Source: Corynebacterium maris DSM 45190 (GTDB lineage: Bacteria > Actinomycetota > Actinomycetes > Mycobacteriales > Mycobacteriaceae). From it: 64,000 nucleotides of DNA. Within the stretch, counting starts at the first letter, position 1; every line of letters begins with the position of its first letter. Position numbers and translations under genes: made by a program. Location of the stretch: positions 1,860,001 through 1,924,000 of the forward strand of contig NC_021915.1 in the NCBI RefSeq assembly GCF_000442645.1, in the 5' to 3' direction. Under the pieces are notes generated by a model. That model searched no databases. It worked only from the letters and a program-made list of their open reading frames with translations, and had not been told where the DNA came from. Positions 51,924 through 60,450 of the stretch are shown here, one piece after another.

Positions 51924-52430
51924 TCAGCGCCGGACCTGGTTTCCGCCGTCCAGCGGCAACGCTTCCATGCAGGCGCGGAATTTAGCCAGGTTGTGCCGTG
52001 CGTCGACGAGTGCGTCGTGGTTGCCGAGGGGGGCTTTCGGCAGCCGCGGGCGGCCGGCCATGTACCAGTACTGCTTGAGCTCGTGGGTGAACCGGGGGAT
52101 GTCGCGGGGTAAGGCCGCCATGTCCCCGAACAGCTGCGCCAGCAGCACGTGGTCGTAGGCGCCGACCCAGGCCCACAGGTCGGGGGCGCCGTCCCGGGTG
52201 AGGAAGGCCAGCACTTCTTCGCGGATGGTGCGTTCGGACTTCCACACCGGGTCGCTCGGGCTGGGCAATTTGGCCAGCACTTTTTCGCGGACCCAGGCGT
52301 TGGCCCGCGAAGAGTCGAAGTCGGTGGAGACCGCGTAATATTCGCGCCCGTCCTCCGCCACAATGCCGATGGAGACCAGTTCGATCGTGGTGCCGTCTTC
52401 GATGAATTCGGTGTCGTAGAAATACCGCAC
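51924..52430 (-). CDS. Polyadenylate-specific 3'-exoribonuclease AS
   Basis: A 168-residue DEDDh-type exoribonuclease of the Rv2179c family. The acidic residues are in RYFYDTEFIEDG (Asp, Glu), LWAWVGAYDHVLL (Asp) and GNHDALVDARHNL (His, Asp). The start GTG 52430 lies exactly before RYFYDTEFIEDG, as in the mycobacterial protein; the upstream open frame is not conserved-looking. AGGAAGGAT lies 13 nt upstream. Gene order aroG-exoribonuclease matches Rv2178c-Rv2179c. Confidence 0.9.
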   Translation of the reverse strand: MRYFYDTEFIEDGTTIELVSIGIVAEDGREYYAVSTDFDSSRANAWVREKVLAKLPSPSDPVWKSERTIREEVLAFLTRDGAPDLWAWVGAYDHVLLAQLFGDMAALPRDIPRFTHELKQYWYMAGRPRLPKAPLGNHDALVDARHNLAKFRACMEALPLDGGNQVRR

Positions 52431-52551
52431 GTCGCCGGTATCCTTCCTAAACTCACGCGGGCGCGGTGCACCGCGGTTGCCCTCCCACACTAACCGCCTT
52501 CGCCTCGACCATATTCGCCGGGGTCCGCAGCCACTGCCCTATGGTTAGCGG

Positions 52552-53919
52552 GTGACTACTGTGCAGACGACGCCCCGACTCCGGATCGTGGCCGGAGCCG
52601 GCCTCCTCATTTCCTTGGCAATGGCCGTGCTTTACCTCGCCACCGTCGGCGCCGGCGGCTTGACCTGGCGGTTTTACATCGACGCCGCCGTCTATCGGGC
52701 CGGCGGCCAATTCGTCCTCGACGGCGCGCAGCTCTACCACGAGCAGCTGTTCGTCGGCGGGGAGGAGACCGGCTTCCCGCAGACGTCGCTGCCGTTTACC
52801 TATCCCCCGTTCGCGTCGCTGCTGTTTGTGCCGCTGGCGCTGGTCAGCCAGACGACCGCCGGCCTGATCATCGCCGTCGGCAACCTGGTCTTGGCGTGGT
52901 CGGTCACCGCCTTACTCATCGACGCCGTCGCCTCCGCCCGGTGGCGCGGGCGACGGGCGGCGGCGCTGGCGACGGCGGTGCTGCCGCTGGTGCTGCTGGC
53001 GGAGCCGGTGCGCGAGACCATCTTCTTCGGCCAGATCAACCTGGTGCTGATGCTGCTGGTCGTCGTGGGCACGGTGGCGCGTACCCCGTGGTCGCGCAGC
53101 TGGGCGGGAGGCGTGTTCGTGGGTCTCGCCGCGGCGATCAAGCTCACTCCCGCCGTGTTCGGCCTCTACTTCCTCGTCCACCGCCGGTGGGCCGCGGCGG
53201 CCGCGACGGTGGCCTCCTTCCTCGCTTTCACGGGGGCGGCGGCGCTGATCCTGCCCCGCGACTCCGTGGACTACTGGGCTTCCACGCTGGCCGACACCGA
53301 CCGCATCGGCGGCACCGCCTACGCCTCCAACCAGTCGGTCAAAGGCGTGCTCGCCCGGCTGCTCGGCCCGGAGCACCCGGCGGAATCTTGGCTGTGGCTG
53401 CTTATCGTGGGGGCGTTGCTCGTCCTGATCACCGCCGCCATGCTTCGGCTCCATCGCACCGGCGGGGACGTGGGCCGGTCCGGCCGGGTGGCGTCGTTGA
53501 CGGTGGCCTCAATGATCGCGGGGCTGTGCTCCCCCGTCTCCTGGAGCCACCACTGGGTGTGGCTGATCGCGGCGGCCGTCGTGTTCGTCGCGGCCGCGCT
53601 GCGCACCACGGGTCCGGCGCGGCTCACGGCGGGTGCCCTGGCCGCGCTCACCGGGCTGGTGGGTCTGATTGGGCCGCACTGGCTGCTTCCCCACCGCGAC
53701 GGCGCAGAACTGTTGTGGCCCTGGTGGGCGCAGCTGACCGGCAGTTCCTACGTGGTCCTCGGCGTGCTGACGATTCTCACCGCGGTGGTGCTCCCCCGCG
53801 CGTTGACCGGCGCGGCGGGCGTCGACGACGCACTCGCCCGGGTCTGGTCCCGGGTGATTCTCGTCTGCGCGGTGCTGCTGGCGATCGGCGTCGTGGCCGC
53901 GGCGGTCACGGGCGGGTGA
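52552..53919 (+). CDS. GT87-family mannosyltransferase (Rv2181-like, alpha-1,2)
   Basis: A 455-residue polytopic GT-C enzyme with about 11 helices. The loop motif RFYIDAAVYRAGGQFVLDG with its Asp, then SLPFTYPPFASLLFVPLAL, and GQINLVLMLLVVVGT are characteristic of the DUF2029/GT87 family. By synteny with Rv2181 it is predicted to add alpha-1,2 mannose branches to lipomannan using polyprenol-phosphate mannose. GTG 52552. It is convergent with an acyltransferase gene (4-nt gap). Confidence 0.85.
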   Translation: MTTVQTTPRLRIVAGAGLLISLAMAVLYLATVGAGGLTWRFYIDAAVYRAGGQFVLDGAQLYHEQLFVGGEETGFPQTSLPFTYPPFASLLFVPLALVSQTTAGLIIAVGNLVLAWSVTALLIDAVASARWRGRRAAALATAVLPLVLLAEPVRETIFFGQINLVLMLLVVVGTVARTPWSRSWAGGVFVGLAAAIKLTPAVFGLYFLVHRRWAAAAATVASFLAFTGAAALILPRDSVDYWASTLADTDRIGGTAYASNQSVKGVLARLLGPEHPAESWLWLLIVGALLVLITAAMLRLHRTGGDVGRSGRVASLTVASMIAGLCSPVSWSHHWVWLIAAAVVFVAAALRTTGPARLTAGALAALTGLVGLIGPHWLLPHRDGAELLWPWWAQLTGSSYVVLGVLTILTAVVLPRALTGAAGVDDALARVWSRVILVCAVLLAIGVVAAAVTGG

Positions 53920-53923
53920 CGGC

Positions 53924-55096
53924 CTAGGTGTGGCGGGGGCTGTCCACCGGGGCGTCGACGGACTGGCGCGGCGCGGCGGAGGCCACCGTCTTCGGTGCGC
54001 GGCGGCCCGGCTCCGGCAGCTTCGGCGGAGTCAGCGTCCAGCCCAGCACCGGGGTGCGGCTGATGGCCTGGAACACCAGCGCCCCGATCACGGAGAGGGC
54101 GAAGAGGTAGAGCATCCAGAACTGCGTGGTGTGCCACCACACGTCGGCGTCGCGGGCGATCACGATCTCCAGCTGCGCCTGCAGGTAGTGGTAGCCGATG
54201 GTGAAGGCGATCGGATGCGAGAGGTAGATGATCAGCGTGTTGCGGCCGAGGTTCTGCAGCCCCTGCGCCAGGTACGGGATCTTCGCGATGATCACCGTCA
54301 GCGCGATCGCGGTGGGCAGCATGAGCAGCTGCACCACCGACATCACCGGCAGGCGCACTTCCGAGGTTCCGATCGTGTCGGCGAACAGCAACGGCCACGG
54401 CAGCTCGAATGAGTCGCCGGATCCCGCCGCGAAACGGTTCCAGGCGACCATCAGGCCCAGCCCGGCGGCGTAGGTGCCGGCCGCGAACAGCAGGCGCCAC
54501 GGCGTCAACGCCATCTCCGCGAAGCGGGTGATCGTGGGCCGCAGGTAGGCGCCGGCCAGGAAGACCGGCAGGTAGAGCACCGCCTTGCCGGCCATGTGCC
54601 AGTCGTAGTGCACGGGCAGCAGCAACAGCGGGCTGAGCGCGACCAGGGCCACTCCCCAGCGCGGCATCCGCCGGGTCAACCAGAGGATGACGTTGAACAG
54701 CACCAACGCGTAGAGGAACCACGCCATGTTCTTGCCCTGCAGCACATGCGCCGCATACCCGCTCCACGGCAAGGGGTCGGTGCCGAAGACCATGGCGTAT
54801 TCACGGTATTTCAGCCACAGTTCGACCGGCACCCACACCAGGTAGGGCACGAGGAAAAACCACAGCCGGCGCGCGAAGAGCTGGCTGAAGGTGAAAGTGA
54901 AGATCTTGGTGGCGAAGAATCCGCTGACCAGGAAGAACAACGGCATGCGGAGCGGGTCCAGCAGCGTGTTGATCTTCGCCAACGTGGTGTCCATGCCCTC
55001 GGGGACGGCGAGCCCCACATGCAGGGTGACCACCCCGAGAATGGAAATCCCCTTGGCGATGTCTGGCCAAGCCATGCGTGTCTTCGTCGTTGCCAA
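53924..55096 (-). CDS. Acyltransferase 3 family membrane protein
   Basis: A 390-residue integral membrane O-acyltransferase with about ten helices. The N-terminal AWPDIAKGISILGVVTLHVG carries the family His in the first helix, followed by LLDPLRMPLFFLVSGFFAT and the RRLWFFLVPYLVW region. The best start is TTG 55096 (LATTKTRMAWPDIAKG) with a perfect AGGAGG 6 nt upstream; ATG 55075 lacks one. Members acylate sugars, lipids or wall polymers, and the acceptor here is unknown. The 131-nt gap upstream includes an AT-rich TCCTAATAGGA palindrome. Confidence 0.82.
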   Translation of the reverse strand: MATTKTRMAWPDIAKGISILGVVTLHVGLAVPEGMDTTLAKINTLLDPLRMPLFFLVSGFFATKIFTFTFSQLFARRLWFFLVPYLVWVPVELWLKYREYAMVFGTDPLPWSGYAAHVLQGKNMAWFLYALVLFNVILWLTRRMPRWGVALVALSPLLLLPVHYDWHMAGKAVLYLPVFLAGAYLRPTITRFAEMALTPWRLLFAAGTYAAGLGLMVAWNRFAAGSGDSFELPWPLLFADTIGTSEVRLPVMSVVQLLMLPTAIALTVIIAKIPYLAQGLQNLGRNTLIIYLSHPIAFTIGYHYLQAQLEIVIARDADVWWHTTQFWMLYLFALSVIGALVFQAISRTPVLGWTLTPPKLPEPGRRAPKTVASAAPRQSVDAPVDSPRHT

Positions 55097-55227
55097 CGGA
55101 TCCTCCTGGTCGATGTCCCCCGACCCCTCGCCGACCTCACTCGGCCAGTCCCCGTCGGCGTTACTACATCCTGAAATCCTATTAGGAATACTTATGGTAG
55201 CAGAGCACTGCCAGGGAAACAATAGGG

Positions 55228-55980
55228 TTAACCTCGTGTTTCGAGCTCTCCGCCCCGCTCCGCCCCCGCCGGATACCCGTCCCCGGCCGCCAGTGACTTC
55301 TTCACGTCCGTGGCGTAGACGTCCACGTACGGCTGGCCGGTCAGCTCCGCCAGCACCGCCATGACATGGTCCGTGAACTGCCGCATCACCGCGCGGTCGG
55401 TGTGGTCCAGCCCCTCCTGCGCGGCCCAGGCGTGCGGGTCAATGGCCTCGCCGACGATGATGCGCACCTTCGCCGGACGCAGCAGCCAAGTCCCGATGGG
55501 GTTGGCCTTGCGGGAGTCGATCATCGCGATCGGCACCACCGGGTGCCCCGTCGCCATCGCGATGCGGGCCATGCCGGTGCGGCCCTTGTACAGGCGGCCG
55601 TCCGGGGAACGGGTGCCCTCCGGGTAAATGCCGAGGAGGTCGCCGCGGTCGAGGACGGAACGGGCCGCGGTGACCATCGCCTGGCCCGCGTCGGTGGCGT
55701 CGCGGTCCACCGGGATCTGCCCTGCCGCCCGGAAGAACCACGCCCGCGCCCGCCCCAATGGTCCGGGGGTGGTGAAGTACTCGGCCTTCGCGGGAAAAGT
55801 GATCTGCCGGTCCACCAGCAACGGCAGGTAAATGGAGTCCATGACGGCCTGATGGTTGGAGGCCAAGATGGCGGCGCCGTCGTCCGGGATGTGCTCGACC
55901 CCGTCGATCTCCGGCCGGTTCCAGACATGAAAAGTCCACCCGACGAGTGCCTTGGCGATCGCGTACATCTTACTGGGCAT
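55228..55980 (-). CDS. 1-Acylglycerol-3-phosphate acyltransferase
   Basis: A 250-residue PlsC-like enzyme. The catalytic HX4D is His43-Asp48 (SNHQAVMDSI), followed by YPEGTRSPDGRLYKGRTGMA (EGTR phosphate-binding motif) and VPIAMIDSRKANPIG. It should acylate lysophosphatidate in phospholipid synthesis, and the Rv2182c position fits. The start ATG 55980 (MPSKMYAIAK) has AAGGAGA upstream; ATG 55968 does not. A C-terminal Gly/Glu-rich tail is short and probably unstructured. Confidence 0.9.
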   Translation of the reverse strand: MPSKMYAIAKALVGWTFHVWNRPEIDGVEHIPDDGAAILASNHQAVMDSIYLPLLVDRQITFPAKAEYFTTPGPLGRARAWFFRAAGQIPVDRDATDAGQAMVTAARSVLDRGDLLGIYPEGTRSPDGRLYKGRTGMARIAMATGHPVVPIAMIDSRKANPIGTWLLRPAKVRIIVGEAIDPHAWAAQEGLDHTDRAVMRQFTDHVMAVLAELTGQPYVDVYATDVKKSLAAGDGYPAGAERGGELETRG

Positions 55981-56032
55981 GGCTCGGGGTCTCCTTGAGT
56001 GGGAACGACACAGGTGTGCGGGGTATATGTGC

Positions 56033-57001
56033 TCAGGCCTGGCGGCGGGCCAAATCAGCCACGCCAATCATACCCGCATCGGGTCCGAGCTCGGCCGTCG
56101 CGATGCGGGGCACCGGGCGAAATCCCGCCCCGACCACCTGCCGTGCCACCGCTTCGCGCGCCCGGCCAAGGTACAGGTCCGCGTCGTCGGACAGGCCGCC
56201 GCCCAGCACGATCAGCTCCGGGTCCAGCACATCGGCCACGACGGAGAAACCTTGGCCCAGCCAGTCCGCGAAATCTTCGAGCACCGCCCGTCCCAGCGCG
56301 TCTCCTGCCCGGGCGGCGGTGACCACGGCGTGGCTGGTGACCTCCTCCGGGACCTCGGCCAGTGCCTGCGCCAGGGCGGAACCGGCGCCGACCCCGCGGC
56401 CGGCCAGTTCCCGGGCGGTGGGCACCAGCGCCGTGCCCGAGGCGTAACGCTCCAGGCAGCCGCTCTTTCCGCACGAGCAGACCCGCCCGCCCGGCACCAC
56501 CGTGAGGTGACCGAATTCCGGGGCCGTGCCGTAGGCGCCGCGGTAGATCTCGCCGTCCACCATCAAGGTGGCGCCGATGCCGGTGCCCACCGCGAAAAAC
56601 ACCCACGTGTGCACCCCCGCCCCCGCCCCGAAGCGGTATTCGCCCCAGGCGGCGGCGTTCGCGTCGTGTTCGAGGACGACCGGGACGTCCAGACGCGCCT
56701 GCAACCGCTCGTACAGGGGCGTGCCCCGAAACGGCAGGTGCGGGGCGAAGCGGACGACGGTGCGTTCGACGTTAAGGAAGCCGGCCAGCGCCAGCCCCAC
56801 GGCGGCGACGTCCGGGTGGTCGGCGCGCAGGGCGGCGACCAGATCGACGACGGCGTCCTCCACGGCCCCGGCACTGCCGGGGGTCAGCACGGAGCGGGAT
56901 TCGCGCAGGGAGCCGTCGGCGTCGACGACGCCGGCCCGGAGGTTGGTGCCGCCGATGTCGAAGCCGATGGTCGGGGCCGTCGTGTGCGTGCTCGGGCGCA
57001 T
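56033..57001 (-). CDS. glk: ROK family glucokinase
   Basis: A 322-residue sugar kinase. ATP motif GFDIGGTNLRAGVVDADG at the N-terminus, a catalytic Asp in VLEHDANAAAWGEYRFGAG, and the ROK zinc site HLTVVPGGRVCSCGKSGCLE are present. EYRFGAGAGVHTWVFFAVGTG is typical of glucokinases. The position next to pimB corresponds to the glk locus in C. glutamicum, so glucose is the likely substrate. ATG 57001 (MRPSTHTTAPTIGFDIGG) is used; the longer frame starts at 57037 but has no ribosome-binding sequence. Confidence 0.88.
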   Translation of the reverse strand: MRPSTHTTAPTIGFDIGGTNLRAGVVDADGSLRESRSVLTPGSAGAVEDAVVDLVAALRADHPDVAAVGLALAGFLNVERTVVRFAPHLPFRGTPLYERLQARLDVPVVLEHDANAAAWGEYRFGAGAGVHTWVFFAVGTGIGATLMVDGEIYRGAYGTAPEFGHLTVVPGGRVCSCGKSGCLERYASGTALVPTARELAGRGVGAGSALAQALAEVPEEVTSHAVVTAARAGDALGRAVLEDFADWLGQGFSVVADVLDPELIVLGGGLSDDADLYLGRAREAVARQVVGAGFRPVPRIATAELGPDAGMIGVADLARRQA

Positions 57002-57129
57002 GGTCCTGCTTTCGTTGGTGCCGCGTCGCCGCCGCACGCAGGCGGTGTGTGCCTGCGGGGAAGGAGATCGCTTGAAACTTTGGGGTTATGGTCCGCAAGA
57101 AAATATACCCGGCGGCCCGGCCCCGTCCA

Positions 57130-58266
57130 TTAATGTGTGATCATATCGTTCAGGCGCTGGCCCATGATCTCCCACGTCCACCGGGCCTGAACGTGGGCCC
57201 TGCCCGCACGCCCCATGCGGGCGCGCAGGGAGGCGTCGGCAAGCACGCGATCGAGCGCCGCGACGAGGTCGCGCACGCTGCGTCCGTCCACGACCAGACC
57301 GGTGTCCGGGGTGACGGTCTCCGGGGCGCCGCCCGAATCGCCGGCGACGACCGGCACACCGCAGGCCTGCGCCTCCAGGTACACGATGCCCAGGCCCTCC
57401 ACGTCGAGCCCGGCGCCACGGGTGCGCGCCGGCATGGCGAACACGTCCGCCGCGGCCAGCAGGTCACGCATGTCGGTGAAGGACAGCGCCCCGGTGAACA
57501 GCACCGCGCCCGGCGTCGCCTCATTGACGGGGCGGGCCAGCACCCGCAGCGTCGATTCGTAGGAGCCGGTGCCGACGATCGCCAACCGCGTCCCCGGGTG
57601 TCGCCGACGCAGCTCCGGCAACGCCCGGATCAGCTGGTCCTGCCCCTTTCTGGGCACCAACCGCGAAATACACACGATCAGCGGTTCCTCGCCGAGGCCG
57701 AACCGGGCGCGGGTCTGGGCGCGCTGCTGCTCCGTGGCGGGCCGAAATATCTCGACGTCCACCCCGGACGGCAGATGCTCGTAGCGGGCGCGCTCCCCGA
57801 TCGCCGGACGGATCCGGCCGAGCGTGTAGTCGGAGATGTAGGTGACCACGTCGACCCCGTCACCGATGCGCCGCAGCACCTGCCGGGCGCCGGGCAGCAT
57901 CGACCACCCCACCTCGTGTCCGTGGGTGGAGGCGATCGTGCGGGTGGCCCCGGCGGCGCGCGCGTGCGGGGCCAGCACGGCCAACGGGGCGGCGGCGCCG
58001 AACCAGACGGTGTCAATCTCGCGGTCGACGATGATCTCCGTCATCCGCTTCGCGACGCCGGGCGTCGGCGCCATCAGCCAGTGCGGCCACCGAATGACCT
58101 CGTGGGCGACGGCCGCGTCGTGGTGCTCCGCCGCTGCCGCATCCTGCGTGGACGCGAAGACCACCGTGTTCTCCGGGTCGAGCGTGGCGACGAAATCACG
58201 CAGGTACGACTGAATTCCGCCGATCTTCGGCGGGTAGTCATTGGTCACGAGCAACGTGCGGGACAT
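57130..58266 (-). CDS. pimB: GDP-mannose-dependent phosphatidylinositol monomannoside mannosyltransferase
   Basis: A 378-residue GT4 (GT-B fold) glycosyltransferase that adds the second mannose to PIM1. N-terminal RTLLVTNDYPPKIGGIQSYL, THGHEVGWSMLPGARQVLR, LPSGVDVEIFRPATEQQR and the C-terminal GDP-Man site VYLEAQACGVPVVAGDSGGA are present with the EX7E arrangement (GLGIVYLEAQA). It is called PimB' by synteny with Rv2188c. ATG 58266. Confidence 0.93.
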   Translation of the reverse strand: MSRTLLVTNDYPPKIGGIQSYLRDFVATLDPENTVVFASTQDAAAAEHHDAAVAHEVIRWPHWLMAPTPGVAKRMTEIIVDREIDTVWFGAAAPLAVLAPHARAAGATRTIASTHGHEVGWSMLPGARQVLRRIGDGVDVVTYISDYTLGRIRPAIGERARYEHLPSGVDVEIFRPATEQQRAQTRARFGLGEEPLIVCISRLVPRKGQDQLIRALPELRRRHPGTRLAIVGTGSYESTLRVLARPVNEATPGAVLFTGALSFTDMRDLLAAADVFAMPARTRGAGLDVEGLGIVYLEAQACGVPVVAGDSGGAPETVTPDTGLVVDGRSVRDLVAALDRVLADASLRARMGRAGRAHVQARWTWEIMGQRLNDMITH

Positions 58267-58288
58267 GCAAGCAGCTTAGCGGCGCAGG

Positions 58289-59311
58289 CTAGTAGCGCGA
58301 AGCCCCCGCCCACGGCATGGAGTCGACGCTGACCACCTGCACCGGGACCCCGTAGTCGGAGGCGTGGACGAGCTGGCCGTTGCCGATGTACATGCCCACG
58401 TGCGTCACCCCGGGGTAGAACCCGACGATGTCGCCGGGCTGCAACTCCGCGCGGCTGACGGAGGCGCCGCCGGCGATCTGCGCCTGGGAGGTCCGCGGGA
58501 TGTTCTGCCCCATCTGTTGGTAGGCCCACACCATCAGCCCGGAGCAGTCGAAAGCGCTCGGACCCGTGGCGCCCCATCCGTAGGGAGAGCCGAGCTGGGC
58601 CAACGCCGCCGCCACGACGCCGGACGCGTCCGCCGGCGCGGCCGGCGCCTCCGGCTGGTTCTTGTTCTCCCACCGCTCGGCTGCCGCACCGTCCAGGGCG
58701 TTGATCCGCGCCTCGATCGACCCGATCTGATCCTGCAGCTGCAGGCGCTCCTCGTCGAGCTCGCGGTGCTTCGCCGCCAGCTGGGAGCGGTTGAAGTCAG
58801 CCGCGGCCACCGCCGCGTGGGCGGCCGAGGCCTCCCGCGCCGCCGCGGTCACGGCCTCCTCCAAGTCGGCGAGGCCCTGCGCGGAGTCCCGGCCGAGCGC
58901 CCCCAGGTAGGCGGAACGGTCGATCATGTTCTGCGGGTTGTTCGCGGCCGCCAGACTCACCGCTGAGTCCACGGCCACGCCGCGGTACTTGGCCGACGCC
59001 AGGCCGTCGACCTCTTCCTGGAAGAGGGCATGCAGCTGGCTCGCCTCGGCGGCCTTCTCCCCCGCCGTCACGGCGCGGGCTTCCAGCTCCTCGAGCGTAC
59101 GGCCGCTGGCCGCGACGTCGTCCTCGAGTTGCTTGACGTCTTCGTTCTTCGCGCTGACTTGCTCGGAGACGCCGTCCAGTTCGGCGATCAGGTCGTCGAC
59201 CTCGTCCGCTCCGGCGGTGCCCGCCACCACGGCGCCCGTCATCAACGTGAGAAACGCGGTGGACGATGCGACAATGCCCCGCCGACGACGGAACGACTTC
59301 GAAGAGTGCAT
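58289..59311 (-). CDS. NlpC/P60 peptidoglycan endopeptidase, RipC-like
   Basis: A 340-residue secreted hydrolase. ATG 59311 has GAGGAA upstream. A basic signal peptide (HSSKSFRRRRGIVASSTAFL) ends near AGA at about 35. A coiled-coil region (about 38-205) is followed by a short linker and a C-terminal NlpC/P60 domain with Cys in FDCSGLMVWAYQQMG, His in VTHVGMYIGNGQ and a third polar residue in VHASDYG. It cleaves D-Glu-mDAP bonds, like mycobacterial RipC (Rv2190c), which occupies the same locus. The coiled coil probably serves FtsEX-like activation. Confidence 0.92.
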   Translation of the reverse strand: MHSSKSFRRRRGIVASSTAFLTLMTGAVVAGTAGADEVDDLIAELDGVSEQVSAKNEDVKQLEDDVAASGRTLEELEARAVTAGEKAAEASQLHALFQEEVDGLASAKYRGVAVDSAVSLAAANNPQNMIDRSAYLGALGRDSAQGLADLEEAVTAAAREASAAHAAVAAADFNRSQLAAKHRELDEERLQLQDQIGSIEARINALDGAAAERWENKNQPEAPAAPADASGVVAAALAQLGSPYGWGATGPSAFDCSGLMVWAYQQMGQNIPRTSQAQIAGGASVSRAELQPGDIVGFYPGVTHVGMYIGNGQLVHASDYGVPVQVVSVDSMPWAGASRY

Positions 59312-59426
59312 GGATTCCTCTGTGCCTTTATTCATGAATGACAAACCTGGATCAGTATAAAGCTCATCCCCCGCCCCCGCGTAACCGCACGGTGAACGGG
59401 CGCCGGCCCCCTGCCGGGCGGATGAG

Positions 59427-59471
59427 AAAACCCGCTTCCCGACGCACTCGTACGGGTGCGGGGAAACGGGT
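59427..59471 (-). terminator. Terminator after nlpC
   Basis: An imperfect GC stem (CCCG-TTCCC-CGCAC paired with GTGCG-GGGAA-CGGG, with small bulges) followed on the minus strand by GCGGGTTTTC, giving a T4 tract. It lies 22 nt after the nlpC stop. Confidence 0.75.
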
Positions 59472-59492
59472 CCATGCCTGCGCGGGCGGCTG

Positions 59493-60236
59493 TTAGAAGC
59501 GGACCGCGGAGTGGATCGGCATGTAGTGCAGCGGACGCTCGGCGACCGGGGTGCCGCTGTTCAGTGCGTCGATGATGGTGCCGTTGCCGGTGTAGATGCC
59601 CACGTGGGAGGCGCCGGAGTAGTAGGCGATGATGTCACCCGGCTGCAGCTGGTCCAGCGGCACGTTCATGCCGGCGGAGGCCTGGGCGCCGGAGGTGCGC
59701 GGGATGTTCTTGCCGGCCTGCTGGTAGGCCCAGGTGGTCAGTCCGGAGCAGTCGAAGGCGTTCGGGCCCGTGGCGCCCCAGGCATAGGGTGCGCCGAGCT
59801 TAGAGCGGGCGGCGTCGACGATGGCCTGGCCGGTGCTGGCGACCGGAGCGACGGCGGGCTGCATGGCGGCGGCCGCCTGGGTCACTGCCGGGGTGTTGGC
59901 CGGGGCGACGTCCTGGGCGGCGCTGTCCAGAAAGTCCTGGAAGCCCGGGATCGCGGAGGAGCCCGGCATCGCGCGAACCTGGTCGATGGTGGACTGCACG
60001 TCGGTGTTGGCGTAGGTCGAGCCCTGCAGGGACGGGATCCACTGTTCGATGCCCGGGATGGACTCGATGCCGGGGACGTTCTCGATGCCCGGAACCTCAA
60101 CGGCGATGCCGGTGTTCGGGATGTTGACCTCTGCTGCGGATGCGAAGCCCGGGGTCAGCACAGCGACGCTCGCTGCGGCCACGGTGGCCGCGGCGAAACG
60201 ACGGGTGTTGCTGTTGCTCTGGCGATGCGTAGCCAC
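59493..60236 (-). CDS. Secreted NlpC/P60 cell-wall hydrolase
   Basis: A 247-residue exported protein. The start GTG 60236 (VATHRQSNSNTRRFAAATVA) has GGAG upstream; the longer frame is riboswitch sequence. Signal peptidase I site near ASAAE. A short repeat VPGIENVPGIESIPGIEQWIP follows, then an Ala/Pro linker and the NlpC/P60 domain (Cys in FDCSGLTTWAYQQAG, His in SHVGIYTGNGT, and ALNSG). It belongs to the corynebacterial NlpC group (C. glutamicum cg2402). A ydaO-type riboswitch and a candidate MtrA site lie upstream. Confidence 0.92.
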   Translation of the reverse strand: MATHRQSNSNTRRFAAATVAAASVAVLTPGFASAAEVNIPNTGIAVEVPGIENVPGIESIPGIEQWIPSLQGSTYANTDVQSTIDQVRAMPGSSAIPGFQDFLDSAAQDVAPANTPAVTQAAAAMQPAVAPVASTGQAIVDAARSKLGAPYAWGATGPNAFDCSGLTTWAYQQAGKNIPRTSGAQASAGMNVPLDQLQPGDIIAYYSGASHVGIYTGNGTIIDALNSGTPVAERPLHYMPIHSAVRF

Positions 60237-60257
60237 GAATAAAACTCCAAGTTCTCT

Positions 60258-60450
60258 GTGCGTCTGCCGAGTTAGCTGTCGGGTGAGGAAACAGAATTTT
60301 CCCTCCCGCGTCCTCCGTGCCGACGATCGCTCGCGATCTTCGTGCACCCCGTCCGCGGAATGAACCCCTGGGTGTGTCTGGGTCCCCGGCTCTCGTGCGG
60401 GCATCCGGCGGATCTGCCGTCGGTCGCTCGCCGAGATTCGACTGCGTTGT
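60258..60450 (-). promoter_or_regulatory. ydaO-type (c-di-AMP) riboswitch upstream of nlpC
   Basis: On the minus strand the 3' conserved core is CCCGACAGCTAACTCGG (60267-60283), diagnostic for the ydaO-yuaA class. The 5' side has CCGGGGACCCA (60379-60389) followed downstream by CAGGGGTTCATTCCGCGG, matching the GGGGACCCA and GGGGUGAAU segments. The ends are approximate. In actinobacteria this riboswitch class often controls wall hydrolases and c-di-AMP binding lowers expression. Its 3' edge is about 20 nt from the GTG. Confidence 0.9.
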
